Shown here in pieces: positions 15,618-23,529 of a stretch of DNA of 64,000 nucleotides (position 1 is the first letter of the stretch; each line of letters opens with the position of its first letter). A model generated the notes under the pieces. The model ran no database searches, had not been told where the DNA came from, and saw nothing but the letters and a program-made list of their open reading frames with translations. The stretch is taken from positions 1 through 64,000 of the forward strand of contig NZ_JADMLH010000005.1 in the NCBI RefSeq assembly GCF_016464385.1, written 5' to 3'. Made by a program: the position numbers and the translations under genes. Source of the stretch: Nucisporomicrobium flavum. Its GTDB lineage: Bacteria > Actinomycetota > Actinomycetes > Mycobacteriales > Micromonosporaceae.

Positions 15618-15633
15618 AGTGACTCAGCTCACA
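15618..15633. promoter_or_regulatory. CRP/GlxR-like binding site between sigma and holin-X genes
   Basis: AGTGACTCAGCTCACA matches the cyclic-AMP receptor consensus TGTGA-N6-TCACA at nine of the ten defined positions. It lies in the 101-base divergent region between the ECF sigma start and the holin-X start, so it could act on either gene. Identification is by motif only. Confidence 0.45.
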
Positions 15634-15696
15634 CCGCAGGACGATCGTACGAATCCGGTGGGCATATTCGCCCTGACCTGGGGTAGCACAGGGGCC

Positions 15697-16125
15697 ATGA
15701 CCGATATCCGGATGCGGCAGGACGGGCCCGCCGATGCGTCGGCCGGCGCGCTCGTCAGCCAGATCAGCGAGCAGGTCTCCACGCTCGTACGGCAGGAACT
15801 CGAGCTCGCCCGCACGGAAATGGTGGAGAAGGGTAAACGCGCCGGCACGGGCGCCGGGATGCTCGGCGGCGCCGGCGTCCTCGCCCTGTACGGCGTCTCC
15901 GCCCTCCTGCTGACCATCGGCGCCGCCCTGGCGCTCGCCCTGCCCGACTGGCTGGCCGCGCTCATCGTGGCGGTGCTCGTGCTGGCCGCCGCCGGTGTGG
16001 CCGCGCTGCTGGGCCGCAAGCAGGTGCAGCAGGCCACCCCGCCCGCCCCCACCGAGGCGGTCGACAGCACGAAGCGCGACGTCGGCACCGTCAAGGCGGC
16101 GGCACGGGAAGGTCGCCGCCGGTGA
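15697..16125 (+). CDS. Actinobacterial holin-X / phage-holin-superfamily membrane protein
   Basis: The 142-residue protein has a cytoplasmic amphipathic region containing SEQVSTLVRQELELARTEM, two transmembrane segments (about 50-75 and 82-103), and a charged lysine/arginine-rich tail. This is the pattern of the actinobacterial Phage_holin_3_6 family, common as a chromosomal housekeeping protein; the name does not imply a prophage here. The ATG at 15697 lies within a longer open frame and was chosen from the family start. The GTG of the aldo/keto reductase overlaps its stop by four bases, so they are cotranslated. Function unknown. Confidence 0.8.
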   Translation: MTDIRMRQDGPADASAGALVSQISEQVSTLVRQELELARTEMVEKGKRAGTGAGMLGGAGVLALYGVSALLLTIGAALALALPDWLAALIVAVLVLAAAGVAALLGRKQVQQATPPAPTEAVDSTKRDVGTVKAAAREGRRR

Positions 16126-17168
16126 CCTACGCCGCAGCCTCCGACCGCTACACCAGCGGGATGCAGTACCGCCGCACCGGCCGCTCGGGCCTCGACCTGC
16201 CCGTGCTGTCGCTCGGGTTGTGGCACAACTTCGGCGACGACCGGCCGTTCGAGGCGCAGCGGGCCATCGCCCGGCGCGCCTTCGACCTCGGGATCACCCA
16301 TTTCGACCTGGCCAACAACTACGGACCGCCGTACGGCTCCGCCGAGGTCAACATCGGCCGGCTGCTGCGCGAGGACTTCCGCCCGTACCGCGACGAGCTG
16401 GTGATCTCCACCAAGGCCGGGTGGGACATGTGGCCGGGCCCGTACGGCCAGGGCGGCGGCAGCCGCAAGTACATGCTCGCCAGTCTGGACCAGTCGCTCG
16501 GCCGGATGGGCCTCGACTACGTCGACATCTTCTACTCGCACCGCTTCGACCCCACCACGCCGCTCGAGGAGACCGCCACCGCCCTCGACACCGCCGTCCG
16601 CCAGGGCAAGGCACTCTACGTCGGCATCTCGTCGTACGACGCGCAGCACACCCGGACGATGGCGGGGCTGCTGCGCGACCTCGGCACTCCCCTGCTGATC
16701 CACCAGCCGTCGTACTCGATGCTGAACCGCTGGATCGAGACCGAGGGCCTGCTGGACGCGGTGGACGAGGTCGGCGCCGGGGTCATCGGCTTCACCGCGC
16801 TCGCCCAGGGCCTGCTCACGGGCAAGTACCTCAATGGCATCCCGGAGGATTCGCGCGCCGCCGCGGGCACCTCCCTCGACCGGGACTGGCTCGACGACGC
16901 GATGGTGTCGCGGCTCAACTCCCTCAACGACGTGGCGCAGCAACGCGGGCAGAGCCTCGCGCAGATGGCCCTCGCATGGGCGCTGCGCGACCCGCGGGTG
17001 ACGTCCCTGGTCATCGGCGCGAGCCGGGTGGAGCAGCTGGAGCAGAACGTCGCGGCGCTGGACATCCTGTCGTTCGACGACGAGGAGCTCGCCACCATCG
17101 ACAAGATCCTCGAGGCCGGCACGACCTCCGTGGATCTGTGGAAGGACGCCCGGCAGGGCACGCTGTAG
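16122..17168 (+). CDS. Aldo/keto reductase (MgrA/YghZ-type)
   Basis: The 348-residue NADPH-dependent TIM-barrel enzyme matches the YghZ/MgrA group. The catalytic tetrad is readable in FDLANNYGPPYG (Asp, Tyr), STKAGWDMWPGPYGQGG (Lys) and YSHRFDP (His). YghZ reduces L-glyceraldehyde 3-phosphate and methylglyoxal, so a carbonyl-detoxifying role is reasonable. The GTG start overlaps the stop of the holin-X gene by four bases. The C-terminal LVIGASRVEQLEQN is the usual cofactor-binding segment. Substrate in this organism is inferred from the subgroup only. Confidence 0.93.
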   Translation: MTYAAASDRYTSGMQYRRTGRSGLDLPVLSLGLWHNFGDDRPFEAQRAIARRAFDLGITHFDLANNYGPPYGSAEVNIGRLLREDFRPYRDELVISTKAGWDMWPGPYGQGGGSRKYMLASLDQSLGRMGLDYVDIFYSHRFDPTTPLEETATALDTAVRQGKALYVGISSYDAQHTRTMAGLLRDLGTPLLIHQPSYSMLNRWIETEGLLDAVDEVGAGVIGFTALAQGLLTGKYLNGIPEDSRAAAGTSLDRDWLDDAMVSRLNSLNDVAQQRGQSLAQMALAWALRDPRVTSLVIGASRVEQLEQNVAALDILSFDDEELATIDKILEAGTTSVDLWKDARQGTL

Positions 17169-17188
17169 GGCCGACCGGTGAGGCGGTG

Positions 17189-18034
17189 CTACGCGCCGTC
17201 CGGGTGGGGCAGGCCCATCGCGTTCGGGTACGGCACCACCGCCGCTGCGCCCCGGGCCAACGGCACGAGCAGCTCCGCCAGCCGGTCCCGCTCGACAGCG
17301 CTCAACGCCGTCCACGGGTGCTCCGCAAGCACGTCGGTACGGCTCTCGACGCTCCGATGTGTCTCCTCCCCCGACGCCGTGGGGCGGCCCTCGGCGTCGA
17401 GCAGGCCCCGCTCGGCCAGCGCCACAACTGCGGTGTCCCATTCCGCGTCGGTCCAGCCCCGGTTCGGCTGAAGCTGGTCCCGGCCGCCGTACAGGGCGTC
17501 GCGCAGGGCGAGCGCTTGCAGGCCGCTGAGCCCGGCGCCGACCAGTGCGGCGATGTGTCCGTCGCCGCGGTGTTCCCGCAGCACCGTGGCGGCCTGCCAC
17601 ATCCGCGCGAGCTCGCCCTCGGGCCGGGGCAGGGCGGCGTTGGCGGCGCCGAGCGCGCGGCCGTCCGTGACCGCCGCCGCCGCGGCGCGCTCCAGGAGCC
17701 CGGCTGCCTCCGCCCATGCGGCCGGGTCGGGTGGCAGCACGGCCCGCAGGGCGGCCACCGCGCCGTCGAGGCGGGCGGCGAGCGCCTGCTCCGGCGCTGC
17801 CCGGTGCCACACGTCCGGCAGGGCACGGGCGACCATGCCGGGCGCGAACCCGTAGAAGAGGGCGGTGACGGGCGCGGCCCGTACGGCGCCGAGCGGAGCG
17901 GCCCGTCCGGCGAAGTAGCCGCGCCAGAAGCCCCGCAGTCCGGCGCTCTCGAACGCCTCCCGGGCCTGCGGGGCGAAGTAGGTGACGGCGTGCAGGGGCT
18001 CGTACAGCTGCCAGAACCGGCGGACGACGGACAT
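17189..18034 (-). CDS. SalK-like (SCO6745-type) conserved protein
   Basis: The 281-residue, Ala-rich, all-helical soluble protein matches an actinobacterial family known from SCO6745 and related SalK-like proteins. Conserved blocks are VRRFWQLYEPLHAVTYFAP, GFWRGYFAGRAAPLG, APVTALFYGFAPGMVARALP and, near the C terminus, a winged-helix-like stretch with WTDAEWDTAVVALAERGLL. The C-terminal third may be a degenerate DNA-binding winged helix. I chose the ATG at 18034 over one at 18076 because family members begin just before VRRFWQLYEP. It is convergent with the aldo/keto reductase gene, 20 bases apart. No catalytic function is established. Confidence 0.8.
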   Translation of the reverse strand: MSVVRRFWQLYEPLHAVTYFAPQAREAFESAGLRGFWRGYFAGRAAPLGAVRAAPVTALFYGFAPGMVARALPDVWHRAAPEQALAARLDGAVAALRAVLPPDPAAWAEAAGLLERAAAAAVTDGRALGAANAALPRPEGELARMWQAATVLREHRGDGHIAALVGAGLSGLQALALRDALYGGRDQLQPNRGWTDAEWDTAVVALAERGLLDAEGRPTASGEETHRSVESRTDVLAEHPWTALSAVERDRLAELLVPLARGAAAVVPYPNAMGLPHPDGA

Positions 18035-18091
18035 GGAGCGATTCCACCGCGGCCGAGGCCGCGGTGGGACAGCCAATCCCCGGAAAGCGGT

Positions 18092-21049
18092 TCAGTTCTG
18101 CGGTTCGATCCAGATGTTGCGGTACTGGACCTTGTTGCCGTGGTCCTGCAGGCGGATCGAGCCCGTGGCCGGGCCCTCGGCGATGCTGCCGCCCGTCACG
18201 CCGGTGATCTCGATGTTGTCGTGCACCTTCACGCCGTTCCACACCACCGTGATGCGGGCGTTCTCCGTCTTGGCGCCGGCCGCGTCGTAGCGGGCCGCCC
18301 GGAAGTCGATGTCGTACGTCTGCCACGTCTCCGGCGGCGTGGCGGCGTTCACGTCCGGGGCCTTCTGCAGGTAGATGGCGCCCGCCTCGTTGGTGTCGAG
18401 GGTGGTGTCGCCGTACGAGTCGAGCACCTGCAGCTCGTAGCGCTCCTGCTGGTAGACGCCGCTGTTGCCACGGTTCTGCCCGGTGACGTCCGGCGGCAGC
18501 AGCGGCACCTTGAACTCCACGTGCAGCTTGTAGTCGCCGAACGCCTGGCGGGTCCGCAGGTCGCCGCAGCACACCTCCATGGCACCGTCGCCCACGCGCG
18601 GCCAGCTCGCCGTACGCCCGTCGGTGTGCTGCCACTCGGCGAGGTCCGTGCCGTCGAACAGCACGATCCGCTCCCCCGGCCTGCGTACGGTGATCAGGTC
18701 CAGGTTGACGTGGCCGGTGTCCTCCGCGTCGACCCGGTACTGGACCGTGTTGTCACCCCGGCGCAGCGCCAGCCGTTCCGTCTTGGTGGCCCAGTCGTCC
18801 CAGGTGTTGGTGGTCGGCAGGACGGTCTGGCGGATCTTCTTGCCGTTGACGTACACGCTGACGGTCTTGTTCCCCTGGAACGGGTTGGGGCCGTTGGAGT
18901 AGCGCAGGCCGACCTCGTAGTCGCCTGCCTTCTTCACGTCGACGTGCATCGTCGTCGAGGCGTTGAGGGTGCCGAAGTTGTCGACGAATCCGATGCCGGA
19001 GTAGCCGCGGTGGTCGGTGCCGACGCCCGCGCCGCCCTGGCGGCGGCCCTCCTCTGCCTCGTAGAACACCTGGTCGGGCTGGGCACCTGGAATGGCGTTG
19101 AGCGTGTACCAGGCCTCGGTGCTCCACAGCTGCTCGCCGCCCTGGGCGCTGAACGGCCGTGGTGAGCGCAGGTGCACCACGCGGCCGGGCAGCAGCCCGT
19201 CGACGGTGAGCGTGACCCGGCGGCGGTCGGCGGAGAGCCGGATGCCGCTGACGGTCAGCTTCTCCTCCTCGACCTTCGGGCCGCCGTACTGCTCGGTCGG
19301 GGCGTAGCGCCACTGCTCGAGCTGGTACGCCTTGGCGAGGTTCGCGACTGTCTCGTCGGACAGCGGCTTGGTGTATTCGACGGTGAAGCCGCCGCGGGTG
19401 GCGCTCATGGACTTCATGTCGAACGCCGTGGTGCCGTTGGGCGTCAGCTTCTGCAGGCCGTACGTGAGCTTGCCCTCCTGGCCCCAGTTGCCGCCGGCGC
19501 CGAGCCCGCCGATGTAGAGCGACCCGTCCGGGCCGATCGTGGTCCGGTTGACGCCGACCTCGAGGCCCTGGGTGTGGCGGAACACCGCGCCCTGGTACTC
19601 GCCGTGGACCTTCTCGAGGAAGGCGCGCTGAAGGCCGCCGTACGTGACGTCGCCGAAGAGCATCTGGCCCGCGAACGGACCCTGCTGGAGCAGGACCGGG
19701 GTGCTCGGCGAGTTGGCGATCTCGTTCTGCGGCAGCCACAGCACCGGCTTGGTCACCGGGTTGGCGTCGTACGGCCCGGCCGGGTTCGTGTAGTGGTTGA
19801 AGAACCGGTCCGGCTTGATCTCCACCAGCTTCGACGCCGGCAGCCAGCCGCCCTGGTTGTCGGCCACGAACAGGCCGCCGCCGGGACCCCAGCCCAGGCC
19901 GTTGGGGGTACGCAGCCCGCCCGCGACGTACGTGACCTTGCCGGTGCGCCGGTTCACGACGATGCTCGTGCCCCGGTTCGCCGCCGGCTGCGGGTTCGTG
20001 GTGGCGCCGCCGTAGTCGATGGCCACCGACAGGTTGAGGTAGAAGTTTCCGCCCTTGTAAAGCAGGCCGAACGCGAACTCGTGGAAGTTTCCGCCGTACG
20101 GCCAGGTGGCGACCGTACGCTTCGAGTCCGCGACCTCGTCCCCGTTGCTGTCGACCAGCTCGGTGAGCTCGTGCTTCTGTGACACGTAGATGGAGCCGTC
20201 GACGACCGCGACGCCCATCGGCTCCTTCAGGCCCGAGGCGACCTTCTTGTACGAGACCTTGCTGGGGTCGGTCTGCCCGGTGACGTGGTCGAGGATGTAG
20301 ACCTCGCCGTTCGTGGTCTCGCTGCCGCCCCACGTGGCGATGACGAGCCGGCCGTCCTTGGTCCAGTCCATCGCGGACACCTGCGGCTCGAAACCGTTGG
20401 GACGCAGGTCGGTCAGCGTGTAACCGGGGTTCACCGCGTCGAGCGGCAGCCCGTCGCCGGGGGTGTCGGTGGCGCCCTCGCACTGTTTCTGTCCGGGGGC
20501 GGTCACCCGGACGACGCCGGCGTCGGTGCTCAGCGCGGAGGTGGGGACGACGCTGAAGTCGTCGGCGCCGGGCGGGCGCCACGACAGCGTCAGCTGCTGG
20601 CCGCCGCCGGCCTCGAAGAACTCGACGAACAGGGCGTGCGGCCCGGCGCCGAGCTCGACGGTGCCCTCCTTGGACTCGACGCCGTGCAGGCCGTCGTTGT
20701 CGACCACGGGTTTGCCGTCGATCGCGAGGCGGGAGCCGTCGTCGCTGGCGAGGCGGAGGGTGTACGTGCCGTCGGCGGGCACGGTCAGGTTGCCGAGCAC
20801 ATGCGCGACGAAGTTGTCCTGCAGGCCGAACTCGTCGCCGGTGTAGTCGACGTCGGGCATCAGCTTGTCGACGTTCGGCGTCTGCCCCGGTTTGAGCGTG
20901 CAGATGCGGGTGAGCGGGACGCGGGTGTCGAACGTGCGGAGGGTGACCCCCGGCTCCTGGGGTGGCAGGTCGGCGGCGGACGCTGCGGCCGGGTGGGCGG
21001 CGACTGCGGCGGACGCGGCTATGAGGCTGAGGACGAGAGCACGGACCAT
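18092..21049 (-). CDS. Secreted PA14 / sugar-dehydrogenase-like propeller / CBM / DUF1080 protein
   Basis: The 985-residue exported protein has a Sec signal peptide (1-26), a PA14 carbohydrate-binding domain (about 37-170), and a beta-propeller like sorbosone/glucose dehydrogenases (about 200-580, with GLKEPMGVAV, GGLRTPNGLGWGPGGGLFVADN and NRTTIGPDGSLYIGG). A CBM6/35-like beta-sandwich (about 690-800, FYEAEEG start) and a C-terminal DUF1080 domain (about 810-985, VLFDGTDLAEWQH) follow. DUF1080 domains include 3-keto-disaccharide hydrolases and are often mislabelled GH16. The architecture points to extracellular binding and oxidation or cleavage of a glycoside. GAAGGAG precedes the ATG. An inverted repeat 100 bp upstream may be the operator. 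Confidence 0.87.
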   Translation of the reverse strand: MVRALVLSLIAASAAVAAHPAAASAADLPPQEPGVTLRTFDTRVPLTRICTLKPGQTPNVDKLMPDVDYTGDEFGLQDNFVAHVLGNLTVPADGTYTLRLASDDGSRLAIDGKPVVDNDGLHGVESKEGTVELGAGPHALFVEFFEAGGGQQLTLSWRPPGADDFSVVPTSALSTDAGVVRVTAPGQKQCEGATDTPGDGLPLDAVNPGYTLTDLRPNGFEPQVSAMDWTKDGRLVIATWGGSETTNGEVYILDHVTGQTDPSKVSYKKVASGLKEPMGVAVVDGSIYVSQKHELTELVDSNGDEVADSKRTVATWPYGGNFHEFAFGLLYKGGNFYLNLSVAIDYGGATTNPQPAANRGTSIVVNRRTGKVTYVAGGLRTPNGLGWGPGGGLFVADNQGGWLPASKLVEIKPDRFFNHYTNPAGPYDANPVTKPVLWLPQNEIANSPSTPVLLQQGPFAGQMLFGDVTYGGLQRAFLEKVHGEYQGAVFRHTQGLEVGVNRTTIGPDGSLYIGGLGAGGNWGQEGKLTYGLQKLTPNGTTAFDMKSMSATRGGFTVEYTKPLSDETVANLAKAYQLEQWRYAPTEQYGGPKVEEEKLTVSGIRLSADRRRVTLTVDGLLPGRVVHLRSPRPFSAQGGEQLWSTEAWYTLNAIPGAQPDQVFYEAEEGRRQGGAGVGTDHRGYSGIGFVDNFGTLNASTTMHVDVKKAGDYEVGLRYSNGPNPFQGNKTVSVYVNGKKIRQTVLPTTNTWDDWATKTERLALRRGDNTVQYRVDAEDTGHVNLDLITVRRPGERIVLFDGTDLAEWQHTDGRTASWPRVGDGAMEVCCGDLRTRQAFGDYKLHVEFKVPLLPPDVTGQNRGNSGVYQQERYELQVLDSYGDTTLDTNEAGAIYLQKAPDVNAATPPETWQTYDIDFRAARYDAAGAKTENARITVVWNGVKVHDNIEITGVTGGSIAEGPATGSIRLQDHGNKVQYRNIWIEPQN

Positions 21050-21148
21050 GCTGCTCCTTCGAACTCCTGTTACCGGCTCGATGCACGGCTGTGAATATCT
21101 TGGTCCACTATCGACGCTCGCACCAGAACTTCTGCCTCATAGGGCTGA

Positions 21149-21172
21149 ACTTTCCTCGGAAAATTCGAAAGT
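21149..21172. promoter_or_regulatory. Inverted repeat upstream of the secreted DUF1080 gene
   Basis: ACTTTC and GAAAGT are separated by 12 AT-rich bases (CTCGGAAAATTC), about 100 bp upstream of the secreted protein's ATG. The AT content contrasts with the surroundings. It could be a regulator's operator; no family is assigned. Confidence 0.35.
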
Positions 21173-21183
21173 AAGCGACAAAC

Positions 21184-21214
21184 GGGCGGACCGGCACGAG
21201 GCCGATCCGCCCGT
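21184..21214 (-). terminator. Probable intrinsic terminator of the X-Pro peptidase gene
   Basis: The arms CGGGCGGACCGGC and GGCCGATCCGCCCG pair across a short ACGA loop, with one G-U wobble on the minus-strand RNA. On that strand the stem is followed by TTTGTCG. It begins 14 bases past the stop of the X-Pro peptidase gene, the right place for its terminator. Confidence 0.65.
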
Positions 21215-21227
21215 CCGCGGGTGCGCG

Positions 21228-23120
21228 TCAGCCGGCCAGCGGCAGGACCACCTTGGACACGCCGAGGCGCACGCCGACCGTCGTGCCGCCCGGGTACCGC
21301 AGGGTGTGATCGCGCTCGGTGGAGATCACGACGACCCCGATCCGGTGCCCGGCCGCGAAGACGTGGTCCTCGGTCTGCAGATCCCACCGGAACGTGTACG
21401 GCCGCCCCGCCCGGATCGGCGTCGTGCGCCACGGGGAGATCCGGTTCCGGACGTCCATCCAGCCCCGCGACACGATCTCCAGCGGCGTAGTGGCGGTGAC
21501 GTACTCACGGCGGGTGAAGCACCCCGGGTCCTCGGGGATACCCGGGCCGACGCAGTCCTGCACCGGCAGGCTGCGCAGCCCCGCGTACCGGTCGGCCGGC
21601 CCGTAGTCCACCAGCAGCGCGGTCAGGTACGGCGACTCGCCCGCGAGATCGGCGCGGACCGAGATCCGCGGCGTGCCGGACAGCCGGGTCTCCCGCTCCA
21701 GCGGCGCCGACAGGTACGCGAGCCGGTCCGGGTCGGCGCTCAGCTCGTCGGCGACGAGGTCCTCCGCGGTACGGGACGGGTCGTCGACGAACGTCTGCCG
21801 CGCACCGGGCCCCGCAGTGCCGGGCCGCAGGGTGCCCGGGCGCCCGTCCGCGGCCGGACCGCCGAGGGCGAAGGTGGTGGCGCGGGTGCCCGTCGGCGGC
21901 CAGGTCGCGGACGTACGCCACACCGTCGGCGCGACTTCGACGTCGGCCATCGGCTCGCGCATGATGCCGGTGTCGATGCGGTACAGCCACTGGTCGAACC
22001 AACGGTGCAGGGTCTCCAGCCAGACGTCGCGGCGCACGTTGAACGGGTCGGTGTGCCCGGCCTGGTGCAGCCAGATCTTGCGCGGCACCCCGCGGCGGGC
22101 CAGGGCGTCCCACCACTGCCCGGCCTGTCCCGTGCGGACGTTGTCGTCATGCAGCCCGTGCACCAGTAACACGCTGGCACGGACCTTGCCGACGTCCCGC
22201 AGATAGTTACGCTCGGCCCAGTACGCGCTGTAGTCGCCGGTCACCCGGTCCTGCTCGCGTTCCAGGTCGGCCATCACGCCGGCGCACACCTCGGGGTTCG
22301 CCCGCGTGAGGACGGCCTTGGCCAGCACATCGGTGTCCTCGCCCTGGAAGCCGCCGGGCGCCACCACCCCGCCGTTCGCGCGGTAGTAGTCGTACCAGCT
22401 GGAGATGCCGGCGATCGGCACGATCGTCTCCAGCCCCTTGACGCCGGTGCCGGCGACCGCGTTGGGCAGCGTGCCGTTGTAGGAGACGCCGATCATGCCG
22501 GTGCGCCCGGTCGACCAGGACGCCCGGGCCGGCGCGCCGGTCGCGTCGACGCCGCGGGCCCGGCCGTTGAGCCAGTCGACGACCGCCTTCATACCCAGCG
22601 TCTCGTTGCGCCCGCCCGAGGTGGGACAGCCGGTGGAGCCGCCGCTGCCGAGGCTGTCGGCGAACACCACCGCGTAACCGCGCGGAACGAAGTAGTTGTC
22701 CAGGTAACCGGAGAAAGTGACAGTCTCGGCCGCGCGGTCCGCGCCCGGGGAGGCGCTGCGCCGGGCGGCGGCGCCGTCGCGGTCGACGTCGTCATGATTC
22801 GGTACGTCGTTGAGCCCCGCATAGTAGGGACTCGGCTGGAAGATCACCGGGACCTTGACGCCGGCCTCGGTCTCCCGCGGGCGGATGATGCGCACCGCCA
22901 CCCGGTCCGGCTCGCCGTCGGCGTCACTGTCGGTGGGCGCCTGCACCCACACCTGCTCGCGGATGGCCTGGGTGTAGTCGTAGACGGGCTGGGTGCCCGA
23001 CGGGGTCACGGCGGTGGGCGGGGATGTCGGCGCGGCGACGGCAGCTGTGCCGCCCGCGAGTACGGTGACAACGGCGGAGAGGACGGCGCAGAGCCGTGCC
23101 CCGGTCCGGGAAGATCGCAT
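21228..23120 (-). CDS. Secreted Xaa-Pro dipeptidyl-peptidase-like serine hydrolase (CocE/NonD)
   Basis: The 630-residue protein has a Sec signal peptide (1-30, cut near AVAAPTS) and an alpha/beta-hydrolase domain of the X-Pro dipeptidyl-peptidase S15/CocE family. The nucleophile is S213 in GMIGVSYNGTLPN; the other triad residues are probably in LVHGLHDDNV and HQAGHTDPF. A C-terminal jelly-roll domain (about 430-630, with RTAEDLVADELSADPDR and SRGWMDVRN) completes the family pattern. Likely role is extracellular removal of X-Pro dipeptides, though the family also includes esterases. A good terminator follows the stop. Confidence 0.9.
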   Translation of the reverse strand: MRSSRTGARLCAVLSAVVTVLAGGTAAVAAPTSPPTAVTPSGTQPVYDYTQAIREQVWVQAPTDSDADGEPDRVAVRIIRPRETEAGVKVPVIFQPSPYYAGLNDVPNHDDVDRDGAAARRSASPGADRAAETVTFSGYLDNYFVPRGYAVVFADSLGSGGSTGCPTSGGRNETLGMKAVVDWLNGRARGVDATGAPARASWSTGRTGMIGVSYNGTLPNAVAGTGVKGLETIVPIAGISSWYDYYRANGGVVAPGGFQGEDTDVLAKAVLTRANPEVCAGVMADLEREQDRVTGDYSAYWAERNYLRDVGKVRASVLLVHGLHDDNVRTGQAGQWWDALARRGVPRKIWLHQAGHTDPFNVRRDVWLETLHRWFDQWLYRIDTGIMREPMADVEVAPTVWRTSATWPPTGTRATTFALGGPAADGRPGTLRPGTAGPGARQTFVDDPSRTAEDLVADELSADPDRLAYLSAPLERETRLSGTPRISVRADLAGESPYLTALLVDYGPADRYAGLRSLPVQDCVGPGIPEDPGCFTRREYVTATTPLEIVSRGWMDVRNRISPWRTTPIRAGRPYTFRWDLQTEDHVFAAGHRIGVVVISTERDHTLRYPGGTTVGVRLGVSKVVLPLAG

Positions 23121-23230
23121 CGTCGAGAAGCCTCCGGCGCAGGCGGTACGGACGCCACACCCTATCGTCCGGCATCGATGCCCAGGGCGCCGCGGACGCC
23201 CGGAGCGCTCCGCAGAAAGATCGACAGGGC

Positions 23231-23259
23231 TGATCCTTTTCAGACACGAGTCCTAGACT
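23231..23259 (+). promoter_or_regulatory. Putative leaderless promoter (TGATCC-N17-TAGACT)
   Basis: TAGACT at 23254-23259 ends seven bases before an ATG at 23267, the spacing of a leaderless start, and TGATCC lies 17 bases upstream as a weak -35. The box may equally serve an unrelated transcript. Confidence 0.3.
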
Positions 23260-23266
23260 CGGCGTC

Positions 23267-23329
23267 ATGGACCCTGTCCCCACCGGCACCGGGGTGGAAG
23301 CACCCTCGCGGGGGTACGATCGCTTCTGA
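23267..23329 (+). CDS. Possible 20-residue leaderless peptide
   Basis: The frame encodes MDPVPTGTGVEAPSRGYDRF and stops at TGA. It lies behind a TANNNT box at the leaderless spacing, in an otherwise empty region. There is no cysteine or obvious leader/core pattern for a RiPP and no maturation enzyme adjacent. The evidence is promoter position only. Confidence 0.22.
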   Translation: MDPVPTGTGVEAPSRGYDRF

Positions 23330-23398
23330 CGCACGTCCCAGGATGAGCAGCGGTTCATTCGTCCGGTTGATCACGCTCGCCGGTCATTAAAGGACACG

Positions 23399-23428
23399 TT
23401 GACCTTGGCATAAATCACGCCTTGTAAT
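23399..23428 (+). promoter_or_regulatory. Sigma-70-type promoter of the 183-residue protein gene
   Basis: TTGACC (23399-23404) and TGTAAT (23423-23428) are 18 bases apart, a good match to the vegetative sigma consensus, in an AT-richer stretch. Transcription would begin near 23436, giving a leader of about 95 bases before the ATG at 23530. Confidence 0.5.
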
Positions 23429-23529
23429 CCGACGAATACGCTCCGTACGCTGTGGTCAGAAAGACCATCGATCGGCTTGAGTGCCTGGGCATTGCTGGCC
23501 TCGACCATCAGTCATTCGGGGAGCATCGC

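Larger units (their letters stand above)
23121..23529. other. 409-base intergenic region between divergent genes
   Basis: This is the only gap longer than 300 bases without a confident gene. It contains the promoter side of the X-Pro peptidase gene, a 20-codon leaderless candidate at 23267-23329, a sigma-70-like promoter at 23399-23428 and the 5' leader of the 183-aa gene with ribosome site GGGGAG at 23519. The right part (23380-23460) is clearly AT-richer than its surroundings. I see no tRNA or repeat. Confidence 0.7.

Noticed and set aside
15656..15690. GGGTAG upstream of the holin-X gene as a SigF promoter
   Set aside because: No GTTT-like -35 exists at 15-17 bases; the spacing to GGTGG is 19 bases.
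15995..19165. A 1056-codon plus-strand open frame
   Set aside because: It runs across the aldo/keto reductase in another frame and antisense to the SalK-like and secreted genes, with no domain content.
23312..23317. GGGTAC resembling a SigB -10
   Set aside because: The corresponding -35 would be GGGGT instead of GGTTT, and it lies inside the 20-codon candidate and 200 bases from the next gene.
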